64,000 bases of DNA from Culturomica massiliensis. Lineage in GTDB: Bacteria; Bacteroidota; Bacteroidia; Bacteroidales; Marinifilaceae. Shown here piece by piece: positions 18,946-27,357 of the stretch (positions within the stretch are counted from its first letter, which is position 1; the number at the start of each line of letters is the position of its first letter). The notes below the pieces were generated by a model. The model worked only from the letters and a program-made list of their open reading frames with translations. It was not told where the DNA came from and searched no databases. Location of the stretch: contig NZ_LT594621.1 in the NCBI RefSeq assembly GCF_900091655.1, positions 1,426,001-1,490,000 of the forward strand, read 5' to 3'. The translations under genes and the position numbers were made by a program.

Positions 18946-19398
18946 ATGAAAGAAGAAAAGATTCCCTGCCGGATAATCCGGTACAGGGAGTTCCCCGATC
19001 TGCTTTTCGGAACGTTACGGGAAGACGGACCGGTCTATTTCGACGCGACACGCTTCATCCAGGCCAAAGGAGATGCACGCCGGCATAATGTCCGTGATTT
19101 CCGTGTCGCTTTCCATCACTGGGCAACGGCGTTGGCAGACGCCTACGGAATAGACAGGGAAAAGATGATCATCCGTGACGAGGCGTCGGGACACCTGTTA
19201 ATTGATGAATGTCTGGCTCTATTATTTGTCGTTTACATCGATCCCGCGTTCGGTGTCTACCTTCTGGAGCGCGTGGACGAACTGCTGTCCGGTGGATTTA
19301 CGGTTTCAGACACTTGGCTGGTACAGGCTGCCGGTCTTAGATTTACAAAGGAGGAATTAACGCAAATTTTAGAACAACATGAGACGCAGCACATTTAA
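18946..19398 (+). CDS. KilA-N-like DNA-binding protein
   Basis: 150 residues from ATG 18946 (MKEEKIPCRI...). 'GPVYFDATRFIQAKG' (about 29-43) and 'LIDECLALLFVVYIDPAFGVYLLERVDELL' resemble the start and end of a KilA-N domain: the 'vDATkl' strand and the 'lAlwlspeF' helix. KilA-N proteins bind DNA in phage regulation. First gene of the early operon; overlaps the next gene by 20 nt. Confidence 0.5.
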   Translation: MKEEKIPCRIIRYREFPDLLFGTLREDGPVYFDATRFIQAKGDARRHNVRDFRVAFHHWATALADAYGIDREKMIIRDEASGHLLIDECLALLFVVYIDPAFGVYLLERVDELLSGGFTVSDTWLVQAAGLRFTKEELTQILEQHETQHI

Positions 19399-19747
19399 AC
19401 GACCCAAGATGGTGCTCATCTTCAACGGGGCACAGGTTCTTGTAGCGGTCACGCGCTCGCTGCACAGCGCGGCGGAATTGACAAAAGGCAACTTGCAGGC
19501 TATCTCATTCTGTTGCACGGGCAAGTATGTATGCAGCGGCGGACTCTATTTCAGGCATCTGCATCCGGATGTGGAAATCGAGCTGGCCGACCTCGGCACA
19601 CTGATGCTGAAAGATTATGACGCCCTTTGCGGCGAGAAACGCACGTACTATCCGGTGCGCAAGATGGCACATAAGAGAGCCTTGCTTGAAAACAAACGTA
19701 AGTCTGATAACCAAAAGAAAGGAGGAAATACCTATGAGGGAAAATAG
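19379..19747 (+). CDS. NUMOD1-like small DNA-associated protein
   Basis: 122 residues. 'SAAELTKGNLQAISFCCTG' followed by 'GLYFRHL' (about 30-60) matches the NUMOD1 pattern (S..eA....n..sI..c..Gk...a.g..fr), a helix-turn-helix-like module usually found with homing endonucleases. No nuclease domain is present. The C-terminus is Lys-rich. It overlaps the antirepressor gene by 14 nt. Confidence 0.45.
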   Translation: MRRSTFKRPKMVLIFNGAQVLVAVTRSLHSAAELTKGNLQAISFCCTGKYVCSGGLYFRHLHPDVEIELADLGTLMLKDYDALCGEKRTYYPVRKMAHKRALLENKRKSDNQKKGGNTYEGK

Positions 19748-20867
19748 GAATGTTCCGTTCCGGGACTGGAACATAAGGGTTTCCCGGAACCATAACGGCC
19801 AGCTCCATATCTGCGCCGTGGATATATGCGATATACTCAAGCGGGACGAACTGCTTGAAAACGGCGCCATCGCCCGTGTTTGCCCGACGGCATTGAAAAT
19901 CAGTTTCCGGAAAAACGGCAGGGAACAGTGGGGTTTCCGTCCCATCGATATGCGTCGGCTTTTACAACTGGTACGCAAGGAGACTATTATACCCCGTGAC
20001 CTGCTTGATGAATTGGAAGTGTGGGGCAACAAGCTTCTGGAACTGGAAGCCGGGGAGCTGCACGCCGTCCCGCAGGACGACATCGTCATGCACTTCGAGG
20101 AAGGGTTCCCCGTCACGTTCCGGCGTGTCGGCGACAAGCTGATGGTCAACGCCACGCAGATCACGATGCACTTCGGGAAAATCCCGTCTGAATGGCTACG
20201 CATCGCTTCCACGGATATGCTCCGCAGGGAAATGGCCGGCAACGGACATACCGGGAAATACGAGTCGCAAGTCTTCACCACACGGGGGCGGGGGCACGGT
20301 GCGACCTGGTTGGAATCACCGCTTGTCATACCGTTGGCCAGATGGATCGCCCCTGACCTGTCTTTGGCGGAATGGTTGGGCGAGGCTATCGGCAAACTCT
20401 CCGTGAAACGAGGGAAGACAATCGTACGCGAACGCCCCAGGGTGGCGGCACCCGGTCTGCCCTGTATGGATTGTCCCATGCCGCAGGATATGGAATCGGC
20501 GACGAGACTGATTCTGGAACTGCGGAAGGTGGTGAGTGAATCCCTGCCGAAAATCGTATTCTACGAGGAGTTTATCGAGAACAGGGACTGGTTCAAGAGC
20601 ACGCGCATCGCTGACGAACTCGGCATATCGCCGCGACAGTTGCACCAGTTCCTTGCCGAAGAGGGCATCTGCAAGTACGAGAAGCGGCAATGGGTGGTCT
20701 TTCCTTCCTGCCGGGCCTGGCAATGCGATGTGCCTTACACGTGGGAGAACAGCCGGGGCAAGGTATATACTTTCGGATCCACCAAACGATGGACACAGGC
20801 CGGACGGGAGTGTATCATAGAACTGTGGCGCAAGAGGAACCCTGAATACTGCCCACCGGGTGCATAG
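19734..20867 (+). CDS. Phage antirepressor (KilA-N plus KilAC domains)
   Basis: 377 residues from ATG 19734, preceded by GGAGG, one of the few clear ribosome-binding sites here. Order: N-terminal Bro/'VDICDIL' segment (about 20-90), KilA-N domain (about 110-220: 'KLMVNATQITMHFGK' ... 'LESPLVIPLARWIAPDL'), then a KilAC-type C-terminus (about 265-350: 'FYEEFIENRDWFKSTRIADELGIS'). Such antirepressors switch prophages toward lytic growth or regulate early genes. Confidence 0.75.
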   Translation: MRENRNVPFRDWNIRVSRNHNGQLHICAVDICDILKRDELLENGAIARVCPTALKISFRKNGREQWGFRPIDMRRLLQLVRKETIIPRDLLDELEVWGNKLLELEAGELHAVPQDDIVMHFEEGFPVTFRRVGDKLMVNATQITMHFGKIPSEWLRIASTDMLRREMAGNGHTGKYESQVFTTRGRGHGATWLESPLVIPLARWIAPDLSLAEWLGEAIGKLSVKRGKTIVRERPRVAAPGLPCMDCPMPQDMESATRLILELRKVVSESLPKIVFYEEFIENRDWFKSTRIADELGISPRQLHQFLAEEGICKYEKRQWVVFPSCRAWQCDVPYTWENSRGKVYTFGSTKRWTQAGRECIIELWRKRNPEYCPPGA

Positions 20868-20869
20868 CG

Positions 20870-21307
20870 ATGGAAACGGCATTACAGCGGATCATCCGCA
20901 AGACAGGAAGACGGCCGGTAGAGTGCCGTTGCCGTCTGTGCAGGCAGCAATGCCGGATACCGTGCCTCGGTACGCCGGAAGACATCCTCCGGTTGCTGAA
21001 AGCCGGATACAGGGAGCGTCTTGCACCCACTCGGTGGGCGGTAGGCCTGCTGTTGGGAAAAATCCCGTATATCGTGCCGATGGTACAGGCGAAACAGGAA
21101 GCAGGCGGGTGCACGTTCTTTCAGGACGGACTGTGTGAACTGCACGCGGCAGGGCTCAAGCCCACTGAAGGCAGGTTGTCGCACCATACCATCACCATGG
21201 AGAACCTGAAGTTCGGAATGTCGCTCTCGTGGAACGTGGCCAAAGAATGGCTGGACGAGCGGAACTTCGACACGATACGGGAGATTGTCCGGATAATGGG
21301 AAAATAG
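20870..21307 (+). CDS. Zinc/iron-chelating (YkgJ-like) cysteine-cluster protein
   Basis: 145 residues. Cysteines cluster as 'CRCRLCRQQCRIPC' near the N-terminus and 'CTFFQDGLCELHAAGLKP' in the middle, the arrangement of small Fe-S/zinc-chelating proteins found in Bacteroidales phages and conjugative elements. It starts 2 nt after the antirepressor stop, so it belongs to the same operon. Substrate unknown. Confidence 0.55.
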   Translation: METALQRIIRKTGRRPVECRCRLCRQQCRIPCLGTPEDILRLLKAGYRERLAPTRWAVGLLLGKIPYIVPMVQAKQEAGGCTFFQDGLCELHAAGLKPTEGRLSHHTITMENLKFGMSLSWNVAKEWLDERNFDTIREIVRIMGK

Positions 21308-21463
21308 ATGAGGGACGGTTTCATGAATGAAGTATCAGTATAACCGGTTGATTCCTCCTTTGCCGATTTCATGGAACCGCCTCTTATTAATTCATACCAT
21401 TTGCAAACAGTTCGTATTAGTCGCGGCTATCCTTTATCAGGAAAACATTTAAACGCGAATGAT

Positions 21464-21703
21464 ATGAAACTGAAAAGCAGAATGACCGTCGGGGAGATGT
21501 CGGAACACCTGACGGAACATACCGGCAAGTTCGCCAACCGCGTATCCGTGGGGCGTTACGCCAAAAAACTGGGATACGCCGTGTATAAACCGATGATAAA
21601 CGGCAGGATATGCCAGTTCTATGTCAATCCGTCGATTAAGGATGACGGGGAAGCGGAAACATTACGGACGAACGAACGCGAAAACGGACATGAAAGGGAA
21701 TGA
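21464..21703 (+). CDS. Unknown small protein, possible DNA-binding
   Basis: 79 residues from ATG 21464. 'MTVGEMSEHLTEHTGKFANRVSVGRYAKKLGY' reads like a winged-helix/MerR-type N-terminus in which a helix pair precedes a wing ('KPMINGRICQFYVNP'). It overlaps the next gene by 14 nt. No family assigned. Confidence 0.5.
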   Translation: MKLKSRMTVGEMSEHLTEHTGKFANRVSVGRYAKKLGYAVYKPMINGRICQFYVNPSIKDDGEAETLRTNERENGHERE

Positions 21704-22133
21704 CGACAAAAGGCAACACGTGATACCGTTTATGAAATGCTTCACCGGGCTGGTCGGCGCGTTCACCCCGGAAGAGGTCATCTTCATGCTGTACATGGCA
21801 GACCGTACACGCCTGCGTGAAAAAGGTTACGACACCTTGCGCAGCAAGCGGTACTACATGGAGAACATGGAGATGGGTTCGCGGATTTTCGACAAGTGCG
21901 TGGAAAAGACAACGCGTATGGGATTGCTTGAACGGGTGCCGGTCAGCGGGATGTACGATTACCTGTGGCACATGGATTCCTACAACCGGCTTGTAGGGAT
22001 ATTGGCGGAACTTGGAAATCCTTTTTCTACCAGGGCATTCTGTCATCGGATGTTCGATGTGGAAAAAAGGACCGTGGCATCCGTCTCTGACGAAGAGGTC
22101 AGCCAATGGAAAGAGAGACACCGAAAAGTTTGA
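21690..22133 (+). CDS. Unknown early-operon protein
   Basis: 147 residues from ATG 21690. Helical; 'FTGLVGAFTPEEVIFMLYMADRTRLREKGYDTLRSKRYYMENMEMGSRIFDKCVEKTTRMGLLERV' has the alternation of a winged-helix domain. Last gene before a strong terminator, so it ends the early operon. Confidence 0.5.
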   Translation: MKGNDDKRQHVIPFMKCFTGLVGAFTPEEVIFMLYMADRTRLREKGYDTLRSKRYYMENMEMGSRIFDKCVEKTTRMGLLERVPVSGMYDYLWHMDSYNRLVGILAELGNPFSTRAFCHRMFDVEKRTVASVSDEEVSQWKERHRKV

Positions 22134-22162
22134 GCGTATCTGTCCACGGAACGTAAATGAAT

Positions 22163-22201
22163 AAAAACAGACGGCATCGTTGTGATTTGCCGTCTGTTTT
22201 T
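22163..22201 (+). terminator. Intrinsic terminator of the early operon
   Basis: Arms AAAACAGACGGCA (ending 22176) and TGCCGTCTGTTTT (from 22188) with a U-rich tail, an A-tract on the 5' side that also suits the opposite strand. It separates the early operon from the convergent RloB-like gene. The ACAGACGGC arm is the same as at 24537. Confidence 0.85.
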
Positions 22202-22284
22202 GTGTTTTTGCGACATAAAATCCGATAAAACCGGAAGGAGGTGGTAGCCGGGTACAATATTATCCGGGCAAACGACAGAATATG

Positions 22285-22917
22285 CTAAATATACTTATTC
22301 AGTTCTTCCACAAGAAGATGCACCGTTGTCGAAGATTCCGCTTGTGCCGGCGGTATTCCCTCCATTCGGCGCAATACGGCTTTTGCGTTCGTGATGGCCT
22401 GAGCCTGTTTACCGCCCAGCTCCCTGAAAACACGACCGCCTGTACCGGCTTCCTTGTTGTAGGAGAAGCCCAACAAGCCGGATAGCTTTGTTTCATATTG
22501 ATTTCTGTGCATCGGGCCTTGTACCAGGTTATAGTGCAGCAAGAACCAATACTCGAAAGCCTGGTTGCTGTATGCCACCCTCATGCCACCGGCTTCCGCC
22601 ATACCGATAGCCCGGTTGAAATCCCGATCGGGAAAGTCATCCTTGTCAAATACCACCCAGCACTGGTCATACTCGCGTCCTTTCTTCCGCTCTTCTTCTT
22701 TCATCCGTAAAGCCTTTTGGACAAGACCTACCGTATTGAGTCCCTGGCCTACCGCTTTAATATTGGCGGAGGTCAGGCGAAACGCATTGAAATAATCCGG
22801 TTCCGTATTTACCCCCTCGCAGATGATCAGGAAGGATTGTTTGACCTCACGGACAAAACTGATACGCCTGAGTGTCCGTGCCGCGCGTGGATCACGCTTG
22901 TTCGTCCGTGCTGCCAT
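22285..22917 (-). CDS. RloB-like protein (AbiLii-type)
   Basis: 210 residues. 'SFLIICEGVNTEPDYFNAF' (EG-x-x-TE), 'VVFDKDDF' and 'NQAFEYWFLLHY' are the hallmarks of RloB proteins, which look like a Toprim-fold nuclease. It overlaps the ATPase gene by 26 nt. RloA/RloB-like pairs occur in restriction loci and in Abi systems such as AbiL, where both genes are needed. Confidence 0.75.
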   Translation of the reverse strand: MAARTNKRDPRAARTLRRISFVREVKQSFLIICEGVNTEPDYFNAFRLTSANIKAVGQGLNTVGLVQKALRMKEEERKKGREYDQCWVVFDKDDFPDRDFNRAIGMAEAGGMRVAYSNQAFEYWFLLHYNLVQGPMHRNQYETKLSGLLGFSYNKEAGTGGRVFRELGGKQAQAITNAKAVLRRMEGIPPAQAESSTTVHLLVEELNKYI

Positions 22918-24139
22918 ATTCTTCCTCCCTCAGGTCAAATAACCGTTCAAACTGGCCGATGACAGGGATACCGCCATATTTCCCCATCAGGTACTCCTTT
23001 TCGAAAGGTGCACTGTTGCGAACCTTGTATTCCGCCAACGAATAGAGTTCCGAGGCTCCAAACGAATCTTTCTGTGTAAACCAGATCTGATCCCTGCGGA
23101 ACAGGCTTGCATTAAGCAGGTTGGTGTCATGTGTCGTGAAAATCAACTGTGCATTCCTGGGATTTGTCACTCTGGAATTGAACAGCCCGATGATGCGACT
23201 GGTCAACAGAGGGTGCATTTTCGAGTCGAACTCGTCGACAACCAGCCTTTTGCCATGATCCAACGCGTCGATTATAGGATAAGCCAGCGAGAAGTATTTG
23301 ATCGTACCCTCCGACTCGTTTACGCGGAACGGGAAAGTGACCGTCTTCGTGGCGTTGCCCTCCTCGTCATATTGCTGGTGTGAACTGATGACTGTATTGT
23401 CAACCTTGCGTATGTCGTCGATTCCGAAGTCTGCAAACCGGGCAAACTCCACAATACGCCTTTTCATGGACGGATCATCGATCTGGGCTATCGCCATTTC
23501 CCAAATCCGCTCGTCGCTGCTGCCAAGAACAATCGTGGTGTTGGCCAACCATCCCATGATTTCCACCGAGACGCTTTCGTTGAACTGTGCTGCCACGGAA
23601 AGAAGCAGCGCATTGTCGCGCACCATTTTTTTGGCGACAACCTCTTTGCCGACCGAAAATTTGGGATGCAGTTCATACTCATCGCCGTCACGCAGGAACA
23701 GTTCCACCTCCTTTGCCTTGCGCTTGTTGCCCTTTTGATAAAGCCACTCCCGGTGTACACGTTTTTCATCGACTTCAAACCCATAGCGGTATTGGACCGT
23801 TTCGTCGGCAAAGACCGCCTCAAAATAACTGGGCTCCTGTTCCGTCCTCCGGTTGAGACGGAAACTTTCCACCCGTATGCTTTCGCCGGACTGCACGCCT
23901 TTGGAGGAATTGATGACAAACCATTTGAAGAAATCGAGCGCTTTGACTAGATTCGATTTCCCGCTGGCATTGGCCCCGTAGATGACCGCACTCTTCAGCA
24001 AAGAGAGGTTCGTACCTTCAAGCTCAAAAACAATCTCATCGGACCGGGTCTGTTTTTCTTTCAGCGCGGAAGCAGCCAAAGACAAGGTCGCCGGCTCCTT
24101 GAACGAAAGGAAATTTTCGACTGTGAACTGAATAATCAT
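22892..24139 (-). CDS. AAA15-family ATPase (RloA/AbiLi-like)
   Basis: 415 residues. Walker A 'GANASGKSN' at about 55-63, Walker B 'RLVVDEFDSKMHP' and 'FTTHDTNLL' H-loop at about 300-345: the ABC/OLD-type ATPase seen in two-gene abortive infection systems (compare PARIS AriA, AbiLi). It probably senses infection and licenses the RloB-like effector. Promoter box TATATTTG at 24177-24170. Confidence 0.75.
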   Translation of the reverse strand: MIIQFTVENFLSFKEPATLSLAASALKEKQTRSDEIVFELEGTNLSLLKSAVIYGANASGKSNLVKALDFFKWFVINSSKGVQSGESIRVESFRLNRRTEQEPSYFEAVFADETVQYRYGFEVDEKRVHREWLYQKGNKRKAKEVELFLRDGDEYELHPKFSVGKEVVAKKMVRDNALLLSVAAQFNESVSVEIMGWLANTTIVLGSSDERIWEMAIAQIDDPSMKRRIVEFARFADFGIDDIRKVDNTVISSHQQYDEEGNATKTVTFPFRVNESEGTIKYFSLAYPIIDALDHGKRLVVDEFDSKMHPLLTSRIIGLFNSRVTNPRNAQLIFTTHDTNLLNASLFRRDQIWFTQKDSFGASELYSLAEYKVRNSAPFEKEYLMGKYGGIPVIGQFERLFDLREEEYGSTDEQA

Positions 24140-24169
24140 ATTATATCGCAGTTATATGTAAATTTTATG

Positions 24170-24177
24170 CAAATATA
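24170..24177 (-). promoter_or_regulatory. Probable -7 box for the ATPase/RloB operon
   Basis: TATATTTG on the minus strand, 31 nt before the ATG at 24139. Fits TAnnTTTG; the -33 element is not clear. Confidence 0.5.
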
Positions 24178-24392
24178 GGGGATATTTTTCATATATAGAT
24201 GTTTTATCGGATCTCTTTTTGCGGTTATTTTCCTGCACGTGAAAATCAGACCGTTTTCGTTCTTGCAATGCTGCCCTGCAAAAGGCGACTGCAATTTTCC
24301 GAAGCGGCAACATCGGCTTGCGATTCATGCTCCCGATAGTGGAATTTGGGTGGAAAGACGCGAAATTCGCCACATCTTTCCCCTCAATGTGG

Positions 24393-24459
24393 TACAAATG
24401 TACCGTGTATCTGACAGGAGGGGTGTTACAAATGTAGCAACAATACTATAAGTAGTATT
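24393..24459. promoter_or_regulatory. Operator-like repeats upstream of the defence pair
   Basis: TACAAATGTA occurs at 24393-24402 and 24427-24436 (34 bp apart), each nearly palindromic (TACA-AA-TGTA), and is followed by the inverted repeat AATACTA-TAAG-TAGTATT at 24442-24459. The 535-bp region 24140-24673 has no gene; these sites and the terminator at 24537 are its visible content. Confidence 0.4.
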
Positions 24460-24536
24460 ATACAAGAAGAAAGAAGAAAGATGTACTTTTTTCTTTGACG
24501 CAAAGAAAAAAGATACCAAAAAAGAAACAAATCATG

Positions 24537-24562
24537 ACAGACGGCACGCCGTCTGTTTTTTT
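24537..24562. terminator. Intrinsic terminator with ACAGACGGC arms
   Basis: ACAGACGGC (24537-24545) pairs with GCCGTCTGT (24548-24556), followed by T7. It lies between the minus-strand gene at 24674 and the promoter of the defence pair. A T-run follows only on the plus strand. Confidence 0.7.
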
Positions 24563-24673
24563 GTTTTTTTGAATCGGAAAGTGTTGAAAACGGATAAGAT
24601 GAGGATTAAAGGACCACTTCCTCCCCAGATACAAGAGAGAGAAACAGAACGAATACCTTATACCGTCACCCTC

Positions 24674-25465
24674 TTACCGTCTGGCATCCTTGTCGCGGTT
24701 CAGCCTTACGACAGAGCGCACGCAGTCACGTACCAGTTCGGCATCCCTCCGCTCCATGAAATAGTTCCCGCATTCCAACCGTTTCCTGTCCGCCGGCCTG
24801 TTGTTGTCCCTGCATTCACGGATTTCCAGTATGTCATTCAGGTAATAGTACTTGTCACCGCGTCTGACACGTGTTGCCAGCCGTTCGAGTTCCTTCAGCC
24901 GTCCGTTCCATGCAAGCCCTTTCTGGCGTAGAGCATCGGAAAGCCTGCTACGGCCACTGGTTCCGATAGGCAGTATCTGGAGATTCACCGCGTACCCGAC
25001 TGTTTCATGCAGGGAATAGCGCAGGCTCCCGTCTTCGTCCAGCAGGCAATACAGCACAACACGTCCTTTTGCGTCGATTTCCTTGAAAGCCCCCAGTATT
25101 ACATGCTCATCCAGGATACTGAGTTTTACCAACTGTCCGTCTTTGGGAGCATAGAGAGATTCCGAACATACACCCCGGCGCTTGTCCCATGCAAGATGGC
25201 CTTCGTTCAGCAGGCGTTGGAGGGCAATCTTTTGCTCTGCGCTCGCTTCCCGGCAATCATTCAGAAACATGACCGCGTCATCGGTAACGAGTTCTTTGCC
25301 CGCAGTCATCCTTACCGGAACCGACACGCAATTACCCGTGACATCTCCCACAAGTCCGGTTTCCGATGTCCCACCGTTGAAGACGACCATTCCCTTGCGA
25401 ATGGACGACCCACCCGTGCTGTCTTTCGGAATACTCCCGATTTTCTTCTTATGATATGATTCCAT
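24674..25465 (-). CDS. Unknown 263-residue protein
   Basis: No family recognised. N-terminal 'STGGSSIRKGMVVFNGGTS' is followed by a beta-rich middle ('VILGAFKEIDAKGRVVLYCLLDEDG') and a basic C-terminus ('RDCVRSVVRLNRDKDARR'). It is a single-gene unit with a possible -7 box TATATTTG at 25548-25541 on the minus strand. Confidence 0.6.
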   Translation of the reverse strand: MESYHKKKIGSIPKDSTGGSSIRKGMVVFNGGTSETGLVGDVTGNCVSVPVRMTAGKELVTDDAVMFLNDCREASAEQKIALQRLLNEGHLAWDKRRGVCSESLYAPKDGQLVKLSILDEHVILGAFKEIDAKGRVVLYCLLDEDGSLRYSLHETVGYAVNLQILPIGTSGRSRLSDALRQKGLAWNGRLKELERLATRVRRGDKYYYLNDILEIRECRDNNRPADRKRLECGNYFMERRDAELVRDCVRSVVRLNRDKDARR

Positions 25466-26283
25466 TCTTTCGATTCTTTATCCAGATATTTCCTGTAACA
25501 GCAAAATGCCATACTTCATACATAAGTGGATACAATACGGCAAATATACGTATAATTCACCAAAAAGGCAGGTAACTGAACCCCATTTCTTCTGCATTTC
25601 CACGGTTTCCTGTATAAAGTCACAAAAACCGTACAAATAAGTCGGAATCCATGTGGATAGCTTCGTTCTGTATATTCTATATGATTAAGGAACAAAACAT
25701 TACAAGATTGTCCGATTGTGAAAAGCATATCCGAACATACTGAATGACAGGAATACACATCCTCCTTTTCCGTCGTCCAATCCGGTTAAGAACAGTCAAT
25801 ATACCGACGTGTCTCTATATATTTTTTGATACGTTTTCAGCGTATCTAAAAAACAGCTTCAAGCCGGAACCCGGAAATCGTGCAGAAAGTCTGTACACCC
25901 GTGAAAATTGAAAGGACAGGCATCCACAAATGAGAATATTTCAAAAATATGGGACATGGTGAACACCAGCACCTTAAGCAACCATGATAAATACAAGTAC
26001 TTTACTGTATATTTTTTGATACCTGCTTACAGTTTCAATCCGAAAGCCGCATTTTGAGCCGTTTTGGAAAACCGGACTTGAAAAAACGGCCCGAGGACAG
26101 AGACCGAATCCGCACCCGAGGGTACACCCTCCCCAATCTTTTTATTTTTATTACACCATTGAATATCAATAATTTATTAGGTTTACTTTTGTATAAAGTA
26201 AGCCTAAAAACGTCTTTTACATTATCTTTGCTTACAAATTGAAAGTAAAAAAATCTTTTCAGTCCTATTTTATCCATTTTAAG
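25466..26283. other. Non-coding stretch with short repeats
   Basis: No convincing gene in 800 bp. TATATTTTTTGATAC occurs twice as a 15-bp direct repeat (25818-25832 and 26008-26022); the first copy is part of a hairpin, GATACG/CGTATC flanked by T and A runs (25822-25852). GAGGGTACACCCTC near 26117 followed by T-runs looks like a further terminator. Confidence 0.45.
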
Positions 26284-26640
26284 CAGCTAATAATCTGATA
26301 ATCAATAGACAAAACTGATTTTGATTTTATACATACGTTGAAACGGGGCTTTTTTGATTTTTGCAAAGGAAAAATTTTTTTCAAAGAAAATCATTTTTTC
26401 TATTTTATTGATATTCAACTATTTACAAATTCACTTCGCGCGCGTGCGTTCCATATTCGCAAAAAGGCTGTTTTTGGAACGTTCCAAATTTTTTTTCTCA
26501 AAAAGTTTTGCAGTTCTGAAAAACGGTTTTATAATAGTCATGTACTCGAAAGCCAAACAAACGGCAAACAAGTACGGAGAAAAACGAATAAAAAAATAGA
26601 TAGTAAAAAACAGAATTAAAAAACAGAAAAGCAAAGACCG
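26284..26640. other. AT-rich block with 16-bp palindrome
   Basis: Long A and T runs on both strands and a perfect palindrome TTTGGAACGTTCCAAA near 26472-26487, close to a CG-rich CGCGCGCGTGCG patch near 26437. Open frames here translate to Phe/Lys/Ile-rich low complexity and are not credible. The mix of easily melted DNA and a symmetric site is compatible with a replication or transcription control region. Confidence 0.35.
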
Positions 26641-26655
26641 CCGAGAGCGAGAAAC

Positions 26656-27204
26656 AAAAAGCCCTTTTTGTGGGAAACCTATTTTTGAGGCTTGGAAAAT
26701 CAAAAATTCGCCTGTTCGCTTTGGAGCGATTAAATAGGGTGTTAAATAACCACACCGAGCAGGACTACAGACCAATGTAGCAAGTTGGAACGGCTAAAAA
26801 CGTGTTTTTAGTCCGCATACGCAAAGCACGCAAATTTGGGAGTGCGAGAGTTGTATGGAAAAAGGACGTGTAAGAATAATGCCATAATTGCGCCCTTGTG
26901 CGCTCGGAATAAAATGCACGATAGCGGTAAAAACTATCCGCATAGAGGACGCTGGTAAATGTATATGCCAATGCTATACCCAATACCCAGCTCGGTGGTA
27001 ACGCCTAAATGCCTCACCTTACAGTTAGCTGCCGGATTGGGAAAGATCCGGGACGTGCCAGAGAAGCGTCTTGCCGAAATTGGAGTAAAGCAGCGCAGAG
27101 CCACGACACGAGTGATGCGTGAGTAAGCCGATACACGATATGCCGAAAATGCGCTCATTTGGATAGCCTGCTATGGGGTACGTTTTAAGTGCGACAAAGT
27201 TACG
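26656..27204 (+). ncRNA. Candidate structured RNA (unassigned)
   Basis: Balanced-composition segment without a gene between AT-rich DNA and the next operon. Short hairpins are frequent: CAAAAAG-cc-CTTTTTG (26656), CTACA-TGTAG (26765), CTAAAAA-cgtg-TTTTTAG (26795), GATAG-CTATC (26930), CCGGAT-ATCCGG (27031), GACG-CGTC (27052). Strand is taken from the downstream genes. Whether these form one RNA cannot be decided by eye. Confidence 0.3.
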
Positions 27205-27245
27205 AAAAATTTTGCCGTGCAGGGTGAAATGCACGGCAAATTTTT
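27205..27245. terminator. Strong bidirectional hairpin
   Basis: AAAAATTTTGCCGTGCA (27205-27221) pairs with TGCACGGCAAATTTTT (27230-27245), one bulge, 8-nt loop, A and T tracts on both sides. Followed at once by a second hairpin, GTGGCA-ggaaa-TGCCAC (27252-27268). Confidence 0.7.
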
Positions 27246-27291
27246 GGGCGCGTGGCAGGAAATGCCACACTTTGCGCTATGGTGCAGAGTT

Positions 27292-27318
27292 CGGGGTTCG
27301 ACTCCCCGAGTGCCCGCA
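27292..27318 (+). tRNA. tRNA-like 3' fragment (T-arm plus half acceptor), not a full tRNA
   Basis: CGGGG-TTCGACT-CCCCG (27292-27308) is a canonical T-arm with TTCRANY loop, followed by a 7-nt acceptor-like strand AGTGCCC and GCA. No matching 5' acceptor GGGCACT, D-arm or anticodon arm lies upstream. Such 3' ends are what integrating elements leave at att sites. Confidence 0.3.
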
Positions 27319-27357
27319 ATGCGTGATTTTGCGCAGTGTTTCTAAAATTTTATCATT

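Noticed and set aside
19505..20479. 324-codon minus-strand frame opposite the antirepressor.
   Set aside because: Shadow of the plus-strand KilA-N gene, which has clear domains and a ribosome-binding site; the minus frame is Ser/Arg-rich and featureless.
26035..26277. 80-codon minus-strand frame ending near an unusual 'YPRVRIRSLSSG' peptide.
   Set aside because: The peptide looks like chance translation of structured or tRNA-like DNA; no homology-type features and a terminator-like hairpin lies in it.
26338..26619. Open frames of 81 and 93 codons on the plus strand.
   Set aside because: They translate to Phe/Lys/Ile-rich low complexity from A/T runs, overlap each other in different frames and have no recognisable start context.
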